From Acephala macrosclerotiorum (taxonomy: Eukaryota; Ascomycota; Leotiomycetes; Helotiales; Mollisiaceae), in contig MU119250.1 in assembly GCA_014904845.1 (NCBI GenBank), forward strand, positions 186,001-250,000: a stretch of DNA of 64,000 nucleotides, read 5' to 3'. Positions 10,937 to 23,606 of the stretch are shown piece after piece. The position numbers were made by a program, and so were the translations under genes. The notes below the pieces were generated by a model. The model saw only the letters and a program-made list of their open reading frames with translations. It had not been told where the DNA came from and made no database searches. Numbering within the stretch: the stretch's first letter is position 1; each line of letters opens with the position of its first letter.

Positions 10937-12667
10937 ATGAGAAGAAATAGAGGTATCTGCCTCTTCTGCCGGCATACCCTCAGCTTACGGAGTTCTCCTC
11001 GCGCTGCAAAACGGTTTGCTTCGGACAGCCAGCGAGAGCCCTACGTCCTCCCCCGTCTTGTTATCGACCTCGATGCTGCAGACAGCAAGTATGTACGGCA
11101 GGCCGAGGAGGATGAGCTGAAGGAGTGGCGCCCGGAATCTCCAAAGAATCCTCAAACTTCTCCACGCTCGACCCCAGATTGGAAACAAGTGAGAATATTG
11201 AGGAGAGATCCCCGCGGTTTAAGTACAATCCAAGTCACTCCGCCAGACTTGCTGACTTTCGCACTTCTTGGAGATCCGAGCCGTGGATGGGGTCCAAAGA
11301 CGCAATATTTGCGCAGCATATATCGATATCTCCAACTCGATCTAGAGGACGGTGTGGATGCCAGAGCAATCCAATTGACATCCGAATTTACCCACAATGC
11401 AAAGGAGCGCCTATCTCGGGCTGGATTTGCGGAAGACAAACGAAGAAAAGCATACATGAGCGGACAATTGGGAGATTTTTACGACAGAGGTGGCTATCCT
11501 CATGTTGCGCGAATGATTTCAATGCTTTCTACAACGAAAGAAGGTTGTTCATTCCTGGCAACGAGGGGTAACATTATCAGAAGAGCGATCAAGTGTTCCA
11601 GGAAAGCCCAGAATCAGGATAATCGCCAGACGATTGTCACCTCTGAAATGGTGGTACTATTATTGAACAATCTGCGATTGAGCATGGAATCGAAAGGGAT
11701 TTATCTTAATTACGAAATTGCTGGTATGGCTCTTCACTACGCGGCAAAATCATGGAACCTACCTGCAATTCGCACATATCTCGAGATATCGTCTGGGGAC
11801 CCCTTTAGAATAACCAGCCCAGCCCACATCCTTTGCTCGCTCGTCTCACGACTTTTGAATGAGCCAGAAAAGGCTGCTGGGTCAACCAGGCAGGCAACGT
11901 TAGAACTTATTACGGGTTTGGACGGTAGCAAGAATCCAGTTGTGTCAGGACACCGAGACCTCTCTTTGGCGTCTCTGTTTGCCACGCAGGCAAGTAACTC
12001 CTTCAGCTTGGCATATCTAGTGGGCCTGGCTGAATTAGGCCTGAAGGACACACTTCAGGCAGAGTGGGAAGCCGACTCGAGGAACGCGATCAAGAGTGAG
12101 TTTTGGGAAGCCAACACGAAATTAAAAGCACAAAGTTTTGCAGCGGCTTTTCTTCTCGCTGGAGATAGAGATCGTGCCTTCTCGATTCTTCAATCTATTG
12201 CCCAGGACCAGACAGAAGACGAGGATACCCTCAGCGATTCTCTGCACTATTCTCCGCCGCCATTGGAGCAAGAGGAATTGGTCACTGAGGAAGCCGTTGA
12301 TGAAACTGATGAGGCTGCCGATGGAGCTATTGAAAAGAAACCATCTCGATTCAGAGCACTTTTTCCATTCTTCGAGAAACACTACTTCCTTCACCACGTT
12401 CGCTCAAGTGACAGTCTGGTGAAAGCCCTGGAACACGCTCTGGACCATCTTTCCAACGACCCTGCGCAAATCTTGAGCACATTCGAGATGTTCCTGATTC
12501 GCGATTATAGAGCGCCGCCTACCCAAGATTTCGCCTCCTTCAAGCATCTTCAGTGGTTTAGTGAGGGAGTTGAGGGGCTTGTAGTGATGCCGGAAGAGGG
12601 AGATACTCCTTTGTATTGGAAGTTGGCGAGGGCAGAAGCAGAGACATCAGTACAAGCCGATGCATAG
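10937..12667 (+). CDS. Unrecognised protein, probably mitochondrial
   Basis: One uninterrupted frame of 576 residues from an ATG at 10937. The N-terminus (MRRNRGICLFCRHTLSLRSS, then PRAAKRFAS) is rich in Arg/Ser with no acidic residues, as expected for a mitochondrial presequence cleaved near RFAS. I do not recognise a domain. The rest is mostly helical with scattered short helices (for example LTFALLGDPSRGWGP, and the repeated helix pairs near residues 220-330), which is compatible with a PPR- or TPR-like mitochondrial RNA-handling protein, but no repeat is clear. There is an acidic stretch around residues 430-465. The neighbours MDM34 and COQ11 also act in mitochondria, though fungal gene order is not good evidence for a shared role. 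Confidence 0.8.
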   Translation: MRRNRGICLFCRHTLSLRSSPRAAKRFASDSQREPYVLPRLVIDLDAADSKYVRQAEEDELKEWRPESPKNPQTSPRSTPDWKQVRILRRDPRGLSTIQVTPPDLLTFALLGDPSRGWGPKTQYLRSIYRYLQLDLEDGVDARAIQLTSEFTHNAKERLSRAGFAEDKRRKAYMSGQLGDFYDRGGYPHVARMISMLSTTKEGCSFLATRGNIIRRAIKCSRKAQNQDNRQTIVTSEMVVLLLNNLRLSMESKGIYLNYEIAGMALHYAAKSWNLPAIRTYLEISSGDPFRITSPAHILCSLVSRLLNEPEKAAGSTRQATLELITGLDGSKNPVVSGHRDLSLASLFATQASNSFSLAYLVGLAELGLKDTLQAEWEADSRNAIKSEFWEANTKLKAQSFAAAFLLAGDRDRAFSILQSIAQDQTEDEDTLSDSLHYSPPPLEQEELVTEEAVDETDEAADGAIEKKPSRFRALFPFFEKHYFLHHVRSSDSLVKALEHALDHLSNDPAQILSTFEMFLIRDYRAPPTQDFASFKHLQWFSEGVEGLVVMPEEGDTPLYWKLARAEAETSVQADA

Positions 12668-13258
12668 AAGATGTACATCAACCATTGTACAGTAGGTATT
12701 CATCATAACATAATATATCCATCATGAGTGGAAACATTTGAAAGGTATCACACCATCAGCTTTTGCCTCCTCTGTATTGCTCGAATTACTTGCTTCGACT
12801 CTGGTCCCGTAAGTTGCGGAGGACCTCCGAAGAAGCTATCCAGCTCATTTCCTGCACTGATCATTCTACTTTTAGCAGCGGAAAAGTCCAAATTATTTAG
12901 GTCTTTAGCTCAGCTTAACACACGCATCTCACGTCCAAACTTGGAGAGAGAAAACAGAAAATCTCTTCAATTCCATGGCAAGGTTCAAATTTCAGCCTCT
13001 CGTCCTATTTGCATCCATCACTCCCATCAGGGATCTATATACCCCCTAACTTAACATGATCATCACGCAAAGAACGAGTGGTGTTGTTATTATTTGGAAT
13101 ACATTAAGTAATTGAAGGTAACCATACAGATGCTTTCGTCTGTTCCATTCCAGAACGCCAGCAGGCACATCGAAAGGTATCAATCCATACTTTTCAACCC
13201 AGTACCGTCAACGCCAACACATGAATCATTCCTCGCATTCATTCCTCTCGAGCTCAAT
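12668..13258. other. Intergenic region between convergent genes
   Basis: About 590 bp between two convergent genes. It presumably holds both 3' UTRs. A 108-residue open frame starting at 12728 has no recognisable features and looks like chance. Confidence 0.45.
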
Positions 13259-14476
13259 TCATAAGTCCAACTCAGCCTTTGCGGCTTGTCTCGAATTTCT
13301 CCTTCTCGTATTTGGTCCTGGCAATGGTCTGTATTTGGGGCCAACTTGCTTGAAATCTGAAGTTCAAAGTTAGCCTGTGCTCATCGGAGGTACATGGCAG
13401 GAGAGCATACCAGCACGAATACTCTCAAGCGTCTCACTCTTCACCACCAAAATCCCACTCGCCACAAGCCCAACCCTATCACCCAATGCCATACTCCCAT
13501 TCATAGCCAACTTCTCAAAAGCCCCCACCCTATTCTTTAATAAATCAACCTCACTCCCCAACCTCTGCGTCGTATTCTCAAGATGCTTGATATACTCCAA
13601 CGCCCTCGTCAATATAGCCGCCTTTCCATATTTCTGTCGTCCAATCTTCGAGTCTTCGCCATCCATATCCTCATCCTCCTCCTCCCCATCATTGTCTTCC
13701 GAGTTTGATGATCGACGAGGGAATGCAGGGACAGATTGTCGCAGGCAATCGATCTTTTCGTTCAGGTTGGTGCGGTAGCGTTTCTCGATTGCGTTGTGAC
13801 CTGTTTTTCGGGATTGGCAGAGCGCGCTACGGAGTTCGAGGTCGTCGACGACGGACTTGCGTTTCTTGTTCTTGCGGGTTCTGGTGGGTGGTTCGGGAGA
13901 AGGGGAGGGAACAGAGGGAGAGTAGGAGTGTTCGGGTGTGGAGGGCTCGGGTGAGTCTTTGATTTGAGCGGTAGAGGAGAGGATATGGTATGGCATTGCG
14001 ATGTCTGTGAGAGTGCGTTCTTCTTCTGTTGTGAGGGATGAGAAGCCTCGGAAGGTTCGGGGTGCTTCGGTGGGCGTTTGGATGGTGTCTGTTGAGGAGG
14101 AGGAGAGGTTGCTGTTTGGCAAGCCGTTGTAAAGGGGTGGTGGTACTTCATCGAATTCAAGCAGGGCATCTTCAAATGAGAATTCGTTATTGTTCAAGAA
14201 AGGAGCGAACATTGCGTCTTTGCTAATGTTCCCAACGTTGGCCGAGGTGTTCTCGAGCCATGAGACGGTGCTTGCTATGCTTTCTCTTTTGTCTATGATA
14301 GGAGAATCTAGTTGAACAACGTTGCCTTCGGTTTGCATCCAGTCGTTCCAATCTTTCATGTCCATGTCGGCGGAGAAGTCTTCATCGAACACATTCTTTG
14401 CGTTGCCTAGGTCTTTGAGGGCGACCAGGTCTGAGTTGCTTCTTGAGGCTTGGAAAGAGTAATTTCTCGTAGGCAT
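13259..14476 (-). CDS. SREBP-type bHLH transcription factor
   Basis: Exons 14476-13411 and 13356-13259 with a 54-nt intron (gtatgc...ttcag, phase 1) give 387 residues. The first exon starts MPTRNYSFQASRSNSDL. The DNA-binding basic region GHNAIEKRYRTNLNEKI lies near residue 230. The Tyr in EKRYR is the SREBP-specific residue that lets these proteins bind both SRE and E-box sites. The loop is expanded by an acidic insert of about 25 residues (S-N-S-E-D...D-G-E-D), and helix 2 (KAAILTRALEYIKHLE) continues into a leucine-rich coil. The protein lacks the two membrane segments and C-terminal regulatory domain of true SREBP/Sre1, so it should be a soluble nuclear factor. The upstream half is Ser/Thr/Pro-rich with acidic patches, a plausible activation region. 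Confidence 0.87.
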
Positions 14477-15650
14477 TGTGATGGTGGTTGAGGTGTCCAC
14501 GTGGAAGTGGGAGTAGATATTGTTGTGGAGGCAGTGAGAGGTGATTAAGCTTAGTACATCAACGGTGCCTGCGGGGTATTGGTGAAATGAGGTGCAAATG
14601 TGGAGGGGGATGTGATCGACAGGAACACGTGCCAAGATTGTTATGTATGTATGGTGATGGGAAAGTATTTTTGAAGCTCTGGAACTAGGAGAGGGGTTGC
14701 AATCGGGTACTTGTACCAAACCTGCTCTTCAGACCTGAGATCTGAGGTGGATACCATTCCGAAGAAAGCTACAGGGGTCTCGAACCTCTACTTTAGCTAC
14801 TAAAGCCTAGCCTTCTGAACCCTTGCCATAAGACCGTGGCTAGACTTTCACAGCGTGATTGGCGAGGATGCAGGGAGCTTCACAGGGCTGTCTCTGATGG
14901 CACCATCCGCCCATACGTTCTACGCGAGGGTTGCCGTACAAGACAGAAGTATCTCATCTCCTCTTTTCGGCCAGCCATACACAAGCACTGAATCCTATCA
15001 CGGTGACAACCAAGGTCGTTCTGTGTGGCCCATCGCCCAATCGATCGTCATCCTGGTCTCATCTAGAATATGCGGGGAGGAAAATGCAGCTCTGGCCATT
15101 ATCGTACTGCGTCATCGTACAGGAGGAAGAAGACCCTGAAAGCCTGAAAGACCCTTTCTTGGCAACAACTGGACCCTGGACCCCTAAAGACCCTGAAAAC
15201 GCCCGGATAAATTCCACTGCTCCCCTGTGGACGCGCTTCGGGAGGCGTTTGAGACAGCTCACAATAACAGCTCACAACCAACACCCCACGAGATTAACGC
15301 GCCACCATGGCCCTATATTTCCCATCTTTTGCTGCTGCCGCACCGCATTTTTCACAAAATTCGATCCTGTACCCAAATTGCGATTCCCTGGGGGCAGCTT
15401 ATCAGGTTTATCAGACGCCACGCCGTCATTCTTCACGGGCCAATTCAGCTTTGCCGAGGCCGAAGTATGAGTTTCCAGCGCCGTTTATTTATTTTCATTA
15501 AGAGCATCTTCGCGGCCGCGTTGAGGGGCATATTGTATAAGCAGATGGAATTGAGAGAAGCACTCTATCAAGAATGTGTTATAGAAATAACATGGTCTGG
15601 AGATACGTATTAATCCACAAAAAACTCCCCTTGTCCCGTTCGAGACCCCA
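14477..15650. other. Intergenic region
   Basis: About 1.2 kb between the bHLH start and the histidine kinase 3' end. Several overlapping plus-strand frames at 14855-15613 have no coding character I can recognise. A short stretch near 15135-15200 repeats gaccctg/ccctaaagaccctgaaa-like words. Confidence 0.45.
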
Positions 15651-18600
15651 TCAACCACTTCGCTTGGCTCCGGTGGTGGTCTCATCCAACTCCCGCCTCT
15701 CCTTCTCCCCTTTACCCAAGATATCATTCGCTGTCTGATTTTCCATCTCCCGAGTCTTGAGCCACTACAACCCGTTAGTATCATGTTTTGAGGAGAGCCC
15801 AATAGATGAGAGGCTTGAAATCTGCTTGGCAGCTCCCAAAAAAGAAAAGTCAAAGCGGCGAGACAAAGAGATGGATTGCTTACGCTGGATAGAATTCGTC
15901 CTACCTCTTTAAAGCGGACCTAGATTTATGTCAGTGGATCATTGTAGGGGGGTGAATGTAGAGAATGGATTAAATAGAAGGGAGTGCATGTGAACTTACA
16001 GGCTTGGTCATGAAGATGTCCACCCCGCTCTCAAATGCCATTTCCTGGTCCTTCTGGCTGCTGAAGCCTGTGAGGGCAATGATCAGAGCCGGGTGATTGG
16101 CTTCTCTCAGAGGACTTGGGATCTTCAGATCAAAATCCGCTGTCGATCCTCCCGCGGAACTGGAAGAGATCCCATCAGGGGTCGGAAACGGGAAAGATGG
16201 GGAAGCTTGAAATAATAGGGGCGAAGATACAGCAGGAGATAGCATTTCCCACCGTAGATCTTCATCTAGCCGGCGTTCAGTCTCCACGTTGCGGATTGCG
16301 CGTGTGGATTCATAACCCGTCATGATAGGCATAGAGACATCTGTTTGGGATAAGAAATTGATTGACTGATGACTCTAGGTGGGGATTATGGATGCTCACC
16401 CATCAAAATGATATCAAACCCTTGCGGCCTCTTCTGGAAGGCTTGCAGGGCGACCAAGCCGTTATTGGCTGTTTCGTAGTCCCATTTGTTCTTCTTCATA
16501 TAAGTCGCTAGGAGCATCATGTTGATCGGATTGTCCTGAAAGGATGTTAGTATTCCGATGTATCTTCGAAATATATTGTGGACACCAACCTCAACTAGCA
16601 GCATCTTCAGGGGCCGCGCAAAAACAGGCTCTGAGTTGAAGACTAAGCCAGTATTCGAGGTGCCATTAAGAAGGCGGCTTGAGCTGCTGTTTGAAGTTGC
16701 AGAAGTCGATGACGTGACTGACGTTATGTTGCTGCTCCCATTGTTGCTTTCTGAACTCAATTGCCCATTCTCACTGGACATCCTATGCATGAATTGAGGT
16801 CTTGAGTTAGGACTCGCTTGTGCATTTGGCTGCAGTACTGGCGCTCTATCAAGATTTATCGTTGTTGGCGAGAACCCGATCGATGACTGCAATTTTCCTA
16901 TCAGCCTCGCCCCCGCAGTCTTCCTGGCATCCTCCGCTGGTATCTGGGGCGAAATTGCTCCGTTTTTGAGTCCCTTTTGACTTACCCTTGCTGCATTGGC
17001 CTTTTGGAAGGCGTCTTCTTTGTCCAGACAGTTCAGCAGCGCTTTTGCGAGCCGATGAGGTCCGCAAGGTTTGCTGACAAACTCAACATGTTGGGCGAGG
17101 CTAGAACGAGCTGTGTAAATTTCTCTGCGGGATCCATTACTGCAGAGAATGAGCAAAAGCTTAGGTTTATTTCCAGGCGCCTCCATTGGGCTAGCAAAAG
17201 CAGATTCATCTGAGACGACAATGTCAACAGCTTCATCACAGTCCGCGATTGTTAGATTGAACCATTGCGTAATGTACTTCTCGATGGACGCTTTGAAACT
17301 TTCCACGGCAGTTTGCTGGAGATGTGACTTCCCAGAGGTCTCGAATCCACGAATGGTGACCGTCCGACTTCGAGCACGGCGACGGACTGTATGTATCGAA
17401 TCCTCTTCCAAGTAGAGAGACTGTGAATTGTCCAGCATTTTCTTCGAATCTGAAAGGCAATTCTCCAAAGGCAGGCTGAGCTTGATCTCCGTACCCTGAC
17501 CTAGCTCACTGCGAATGTCAATTGTTCCACCAGACAGGTCCACGATTTGTTTCACTATACTCATACCGAGTCCGGTGCCTGGAGCTGTCACATCCTCCTT
17601 GAGAATCAGTTAGCATTGATAGCAAAAACCTAGAATTTATAGGTTGGATGTAAGAATCAAACCTGTGAAAAAGGAATGAACAGCTTCGTCTTCATAAATT
17701 CAGTTGACATGCCGCGACCTGAATCCGATACGGTCAATGTAATCATCGTGCTCTCGGCATTGTTATTCTTCGACGTTGAGTTCACATGAGAAACGCTTCG
17801 AGCTTCGAGCTTCACTTTGATATAGCCATCGTGCGTATATTTCAGCGAATTGCCAAACAAATTCATTGTCAAACGCCTCCACGTGCCTGGCACAGTGGGA
17901 AATTTCCACTGTTCTCTGAAGTCTATGTCCAGAATGACAGTAAGTTGGTTCTTGGCAAGATTTGATTTTAGTTCATCGGCCGCCTTTGTTGCCTTTGTCA
18001 TCTGTGGCATTTCTCGTGTTCGACTCTGGGTCGTATCTGCAAGGCCTTGGGAAGAGAGGCCGTTGAACTCGAACCCGGCGAAAACGCCTTCCAGGACTTC
18101 TTCGATGACAGCTGAAATATCGAGATCCGCAACGACACCCATTGGCTGCGAACTCCGATCTCCGAACTTCTTAATCTTTGAGAAGTCAAGAACATGCTCA
18201 ATAGTGTCCAGTAAAGTCCTGCCGCAGATGTCTACCGTATCGACTAGATTCCTCTGAAATCCATCTAAAGTAGTGTCTGCTAAGAATTCTACACTCGCTA
18301 GGATTCCATGTAGAGGGCTTCTCAGTTCGTGACTAACATTACTGATGAAGTCACCTTTTGCGCGATCCGCGCTAAGTGTGTTCAGTCGACTAACTTCCGA
18401 CATGACGCTATGGCCAAAGGCAATAAGATACGACAAGTGATTTTCAGCAGAAAAAATTCGAGTCGATGAGGTTGACCAAGTGAAGGATCCAATGAAGCAC
18501 CCTGATGTTGAATCGTATAATGGGACGAAGAATATTTGTCGTGCCCCGGGAAAGGCGACTAGAAGGCGCAGGATGTCAGCTCTTTTGCGAGCCCTGCGAC

Positions 18601-20248
18601 GTTCAAATTTATCTCTGAACGATGCGGACGTAATTGTGGCTTGCGAAGTTTCTGTTGATAGTGGACCAGAGATAGGCCCATCCCCGTCAAATACAAAGAG
18701 CTCGCCCTGAGGGTAGCGCCTCACAAGTGAAGTAAGAAGGCTTTGGTCGATTGCGGTGAAGTTGGTAGTGGTGCCCGAGTCATGGTTGTCCCATGAAGAA
18801 AATCCACGAGTGGAGAAACCTAGAACATCTGACTTTAAGCCCATGGTAACACCATTGTGAGTAACATCTACGTGCGAGACGTGAGGTCGAGGCCCTGGTC
18901 TGTGATCGTGATCGGGCTCAGCATCGATATGATCCTCGTGGTCGCTGTCGCTCGAGTCTTCGGATTCTTTGCCATCCAAACGGCGAGGATCAGTCTCGAG
19001 CGTGCTCCGTCCTTGATAGAATCTGAAAGGTGCATCAAAGAATACTGCTCCATCAACCTCCATCCCCTCCCTAACAAGATTCGACGCGCGAGAAAATGTT
19101 TCGTGGAGGAGATTCTCAAACCGATCGTTGGTATATTCGGCATCTCTCCCGCCCGTAAGCTTCGCTGCAACATCATCAAATCCTTCGAAGACGGATTTCA
19201 ATGTTGGGATCTGCGGGACTTCCGACGAGGAGGACCAGGGTGAGTTGTTGAAGTTGAATCTTGCGTCTGAATTGCCTCCCGCATGCTGAAGTGGAGACTG
19301 CTTGGAGTCGAGCTCACCAGACTCTGGGGCCGCTCGGGACATAGAGCCACCGGGCTCTTTCTTGATGTAATTTCTAGGCCCATCCTTCTTGCTGCTTTGC
19401 CAAGAAAATCCAACACCAGCCCCGGCCGGAAGATTGTATTTCTTCAGTCGTTGCCAATCGCCGTCCATAGTGCCCTCGCCTTCGATAAATGCATGTAAAG
19501 CTTGGCTCATTCGAGTCATCCTGACAACATCCTCCTTCGCGCGGATATTTTCCAAATGGTCCATCACCGTAGCAGCCATCTTCGTCAAAAACTGTGCTTG
19601 CTCGAGGCTGAAGTCGGTACGTGGCCTGTCATCAACAACATAGACACAGCCGATCTTGATGCCACTTTTGTTCGTCAAAGCCACCCCGCAATAGAATCTC
19701 AGGTATGGTGCCCCTTTGACGCAGTCGAGCTCCCTCATGTTCTCATCAAGGAGTAGATCTGGGACTAGGAATACAGGAGTCATCTCTGCTGTCGTATCTT
19801 GGTTTGGGACAAGCCGCAAAGTCTGCTCGCAGAGTGAGGCTCCACGCGGTACTCTCGCTCCACTAATTGATAGCCAGGCATTTTGTGCATTGGAATCATC
19901 GTCAATGAGACTCAATGTGCTCGTTGATTCAGCTAAAAAGTATTCGTTTTCGTGGTCGATAAGGGAGACGATGGCTCTTTGGGCAACCAACCGGAGAGCA
20001 ATGAGCTGCGCGAATGCCGTGAGTGCTGTATCTGAGAAGGACTGTTGGGTGTTGAAGTTCGTCGCATCGTGTGTATCTGCAGGATGAGAACGCGTCGAAA
20101 GTGGTTCCGGTATTTCCGAAAGGTCCTTGAGGTTCCGGGGCTGGTAATATCTATCTCGTGTGAGCTCCCTGATTGGAGTCGCATTGAAATTGAAATCTAC
20201 TAACCTATACACTTCTCTGGCACGGAAGGTCTCAGCAGCAGACGCCAT
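15651..20248 (-). CDS. Hybrid sensor histidine kinase (GAF, HisKA, HATPase, receiver)
   Basis: Six exons, 20248-17663, 17597-16590, 16535-16400, 16340-16000, 15919-15884 and 15764-15651, all phase-consistent, give 1406 residues. A GAF-type sensor region spans about residues 80-240 (IALRLVAQRAIVSLIDHENE onward). The H-box NVSHELRSPLHGI has the phospho-accepting His at residue 640. The ATPase N-box (NLFGNSLKYT) lies near 795, the G1 box is SDSGRGMS, and the G2 box GTGLGMSIVKQIVD is just after the first intron. The receiver starts at LKMLLVEDNPINMMLL near 1195. Its phospho-accepting Asp (ILMDVSMP) is about residue 1244, and the Lys is K1356 in FMTKP. The receiver carries an insert of about 45-70 residues rich in Ser/Pro. 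No transmembrane segment was seen, so it is probably a cytosolic sensor feeding the Ypd1-Ssk1/Skn7 phosphorelay. The ligand is unknown. Confidence 0.93.
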
Positions 20249-20845
20249 ACTCCAAGGAGGAGGGGTACTGATTCGGCGATACCAGTATTGTTCTCTTCAG
20301 TAAAGAAGTGCCAAGGAAATTTCGCGATGAGATACAAACTTCGATGGATGAACATACGATGCGGGACAAAAGATCCCCGCGGTCCATTAGTCTCTGCCCC
20401 TACCTACCCTAGCAGCGCTGAGAGGCGAACGACCACGGCCTAGCCAGCTGTGGATTGCAGTACTAAAACCTGGAACCGGAGCCCAAATAGGCTGATAGGC
20501 GCATGGAGGTGGCGGGATGGGGATGTGGTTAGAATCGAGTGAAGGAAGAAACCTGGATGCAGGTTAGATTAAACAATTGGCAGGTGCGTCTGTATCATTT
20601 TAAGGGTTCACGCTAAATTGCTTGGCATGCCCCCTTGCATTGGCACATGCAGACGCAAATTCTGACACTCAAGATCGAGAGTAAACATCGATACTTGCCG
20701 CATTTCGATTGGCTCTTAGCTTCTCTCCAGCTTCATCAGGGCAAGGCACCTTCCAGACCCACAAAACAAATAGACTTCACACTTTTTCATGTTCAAGAAG
20801 GTCGAACAGACAAAACTTAGATGTATACCTTTCATTCCCAAGTAC
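20249..20845. other. Intergenic region
   Basis: About 600 bp between the histidine kinase start and the 3' end of the DUF6536 gene. It presumably holds the kinase promoter. No gene seen. Confidence 0.45.
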
Positions 20846-23606
20846 TCATATATATAAATCTCCAATCCTAGGAGGTTCCACCTCTTCGCTAGTAAAACAG
20901 CAATGTCCCGGCGTCCCATCCTCCAATTGATGATGCAACGCACCCCATTTCACCCTCCTCAACTCCGCCCCTGTATCCTTCGTACTCCTATGACAAGCCG
21001 CACTAATCGCAAGACTATTATTCCCTACCAGCACACCACCTTTCAACTTCCTTGTTCCATTCGCAATCATAGCCAACACCATTCCACTACCAAACAGCAG
21101 GGATATCAAAATCGCCAATGGAGAATACCCAACTTCCATATAAGAAATCGGTTCAGGGACTCCATACGTATCAAGAATCTCCGTCCTCGCCACAAACAGA
21201 GACTGCGAAATCAACCAATGCAACACCGAACTCGCAACCGCCAACGGTAAAGCATACGTCCAGGGCAAACTCAACCAATAAGTACTCCTCTGCTCCCCTT
21301 TCGGATCTGTCGTCCTCAACGCCTTCCTATGAAGCGTAAATCTACTCCATTCATCCGCGCTCACCATGGACGTATAAACAGTATTATACGCAAAATAAAG
21401 ACAAGAGACAATGACTTGCGGCAAGTTAGCGACTGCTACCATACCAATGAGGATGCTGTTTGAGGCGAAATCGGAAGCTTTGAGGTATTCGGAGTCCGAG
21501 GGGAAGATGTTGACTGTTGCGTCGGAGTTGTAGGTTCCGAAGCCGATGGAGTAGGGGGTGGAGTAGTCGCTGTGGGACATTACGTTCTCGTTTCCTGTGC
21601 CCAGGAGAGCGGAGACGGTCATGATGGCTATGGTACAGCTAGAAATCATTAGCAGCTGAGAAACGCTGGACGAGAGGTAGACTTACAGAATTAAGGTTAG
21701 GAGCCAGCGGCATGGACTAGGTGCATGCCACCATCTTCGGGCTCGTTTGGGTGGGAAGTATCGCACTGGTTTCTTGGGTGGCAATCGTCTGAAGTTTCGA
21801 GCATGTTTCCGGTCCAAGAATGGACGAAATACTGTGATTTCATCTGGCTTTTCGAGGAAGGATGCAATTCCGTCTCCGATTGTTGCCAGAATCGGTTCGA
21901 GGCGAGTCGTGAGAAGGTAGACGATACAGGAGAACTTGATGCAGTTGCAAATCAGGACAATGATCATGATCACAAGACTGTACTGCAACTGGCATGTTCC
22001 CGCTAAGTCGGTTGGTTGAGCTAGACAGTAGTCGATGGACCACTGATCTTCTGCCGCGAGGGCGAACTGGTTATTAGGGTCTGATTTGACTGATCCGAGG
22101 GTCCATTCGTTGGCATCCTTGGCGAGTTCTTTGTAGCTACATTCGTAGTTATTTGCGATCAGATGTGCGGGATCACAGACCCAGTTGCTGCCGGTATAAT
22201 TGGAGATGAATTCCTCAAATCTTAGCTGCATTAAGATGGTGTTGTTCGTGCTTGCCGGTTGTTCTTTGGTGACAGCAAGAACATTTCCGTATCCTTTTAG
22301 CTTATCATCACCTTGGCCGTAGGTCGTGATACACTCCTCGTTGTCTAAGCGAGTCAAGATGTTTTGGGTGTAATTAGCTCGTAGGGCTTTAGAAATATTG
22401 CAGACATCGGCTTGATACCAGTATCCATCACTAGGAGAAGGGCTCGAGAAATTGTCGTATCCAGGAAGCGTTGTAAAATACAGAGGCCATCTATCATCGT
22501 AGTAAAAGGCGGAGCTATAGCCTCCAGACGACACGGTGACATTTTGGGAGCAGTCAACGGTGGCATTACTCAGGAAGCTGGGCGTCACAACGTAAACATT
22601 ATAGTCTAGTTGCTGTGTGGTGGTAAAGACTGCGGAGTTCCATCTATTTCGTCATCAGCAAAGTGTGGGCGAACAGAAGGAAAATGCTGTCATTCTGGCA
22701 AAAACAAAGCTCGCAAGGGGTTCAGAATGATTTCGCATTCCCAGAAATCACTTACAAGAAATGCAACGGCATTGTAGACAATACCAGGAACGTAAAAACA
22801 ATCTTCTTCTTCCACCCATTCAAATTCTTCGGACTCGGTAGTCCAATATCAAGATATTCTCCACGCGAATGAGCTGCATCGACTTCCTTCCTCGTTGGAG
22901 AGCTTAGGCATTGCATGGTATAATTGCTCGCACCAAGCAGAATCGTACCCATAACGTTGATAGCAATATGAAGTCCCGAATCAGCATGCCTCACCGTTGC
23001 ACAATCTCCTGCGTATATAGTTCCAATTTGTGTCCCGCTCTTCGATTTCGCGGCAGCCCAAATTGTGAATATCAGATTGATCAGAAGCACCAGACCCGAG
23101 CTGCAGGCCGCTGCCAGAATACCTCCACGCCAGCCGCTGAACTTTCGCTGCTCGTCCGAATCTCTGGGTGCGGCATGTTCGTATTGGATGTGCGAGGCAT
23201 AACGACCGGATCGCCGGATGAATGCGAGAAATGAATGCCATCCATTCGTGGCTGGCTTGATAGTGCTGCCGAACGTCGATGATTGGTCTTGCAGGCTTCG
23301 TGAATATCTAGCAGATGTCAGCCTTGTGAACAGAGGGTTGTTTGATGTTATAACCCACCCATTGAAGGACTTCATGTCTTTCTTCCTAACATCTTCGAGA
23401 TTCTCGTCCCAGGTTGACGAATATGCTGGAGGATATTGTGACGCGACTGGGCTTTTCTGAACCCCAATATCAAAGCTGTCCAAGTCTACCATCTCATACA
23501 TCCCGCGTAGGTCTCTGCCGTCCGTCGGTGAGTTCTTCTGAATGCTCGAGGCATGTTCAAGTAGATGTAGCTGATCGCTACCTCGATCTTCTTCACCCAT
23601 CATCAC
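20846..23606 (-). CDS. DUF6536 multi-pass membrane protein
   Basis: Exons 23606-22756, 22643-21687 and 21638-20846 (introns gtaagt...atag and gtaagt...tctag, both phase 2) give up to 866 residues. After a soluble N-terminus comes FSGWRGGILAAACSSGLVLL, the DUF6536 hallmark, and a first membrane segment. Then come a loop with NVMGTILLGASNYTMQCLSSPTR, a long extracellular-type region with many N-x-S/T sites, and several more membrane helices (for example YSLVIMIIVLICNCIKFSCI, then LTLILCTIAIMTVSALLG). The family is fungus-specific and has no known function. An extra 51-nt in-frame intron may sit near 23297-23350 (gtgggt...gctag), which would shorten the N-terminal part by 17 residues. I could not decide on it. 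Confidence 0.87.

Noticed and set aside
14855..15613. Overlapping plus-strand frames of 94-179 residues
   Set aside because: No domain, no consistent splice model, and each overlaps the others in different frames.
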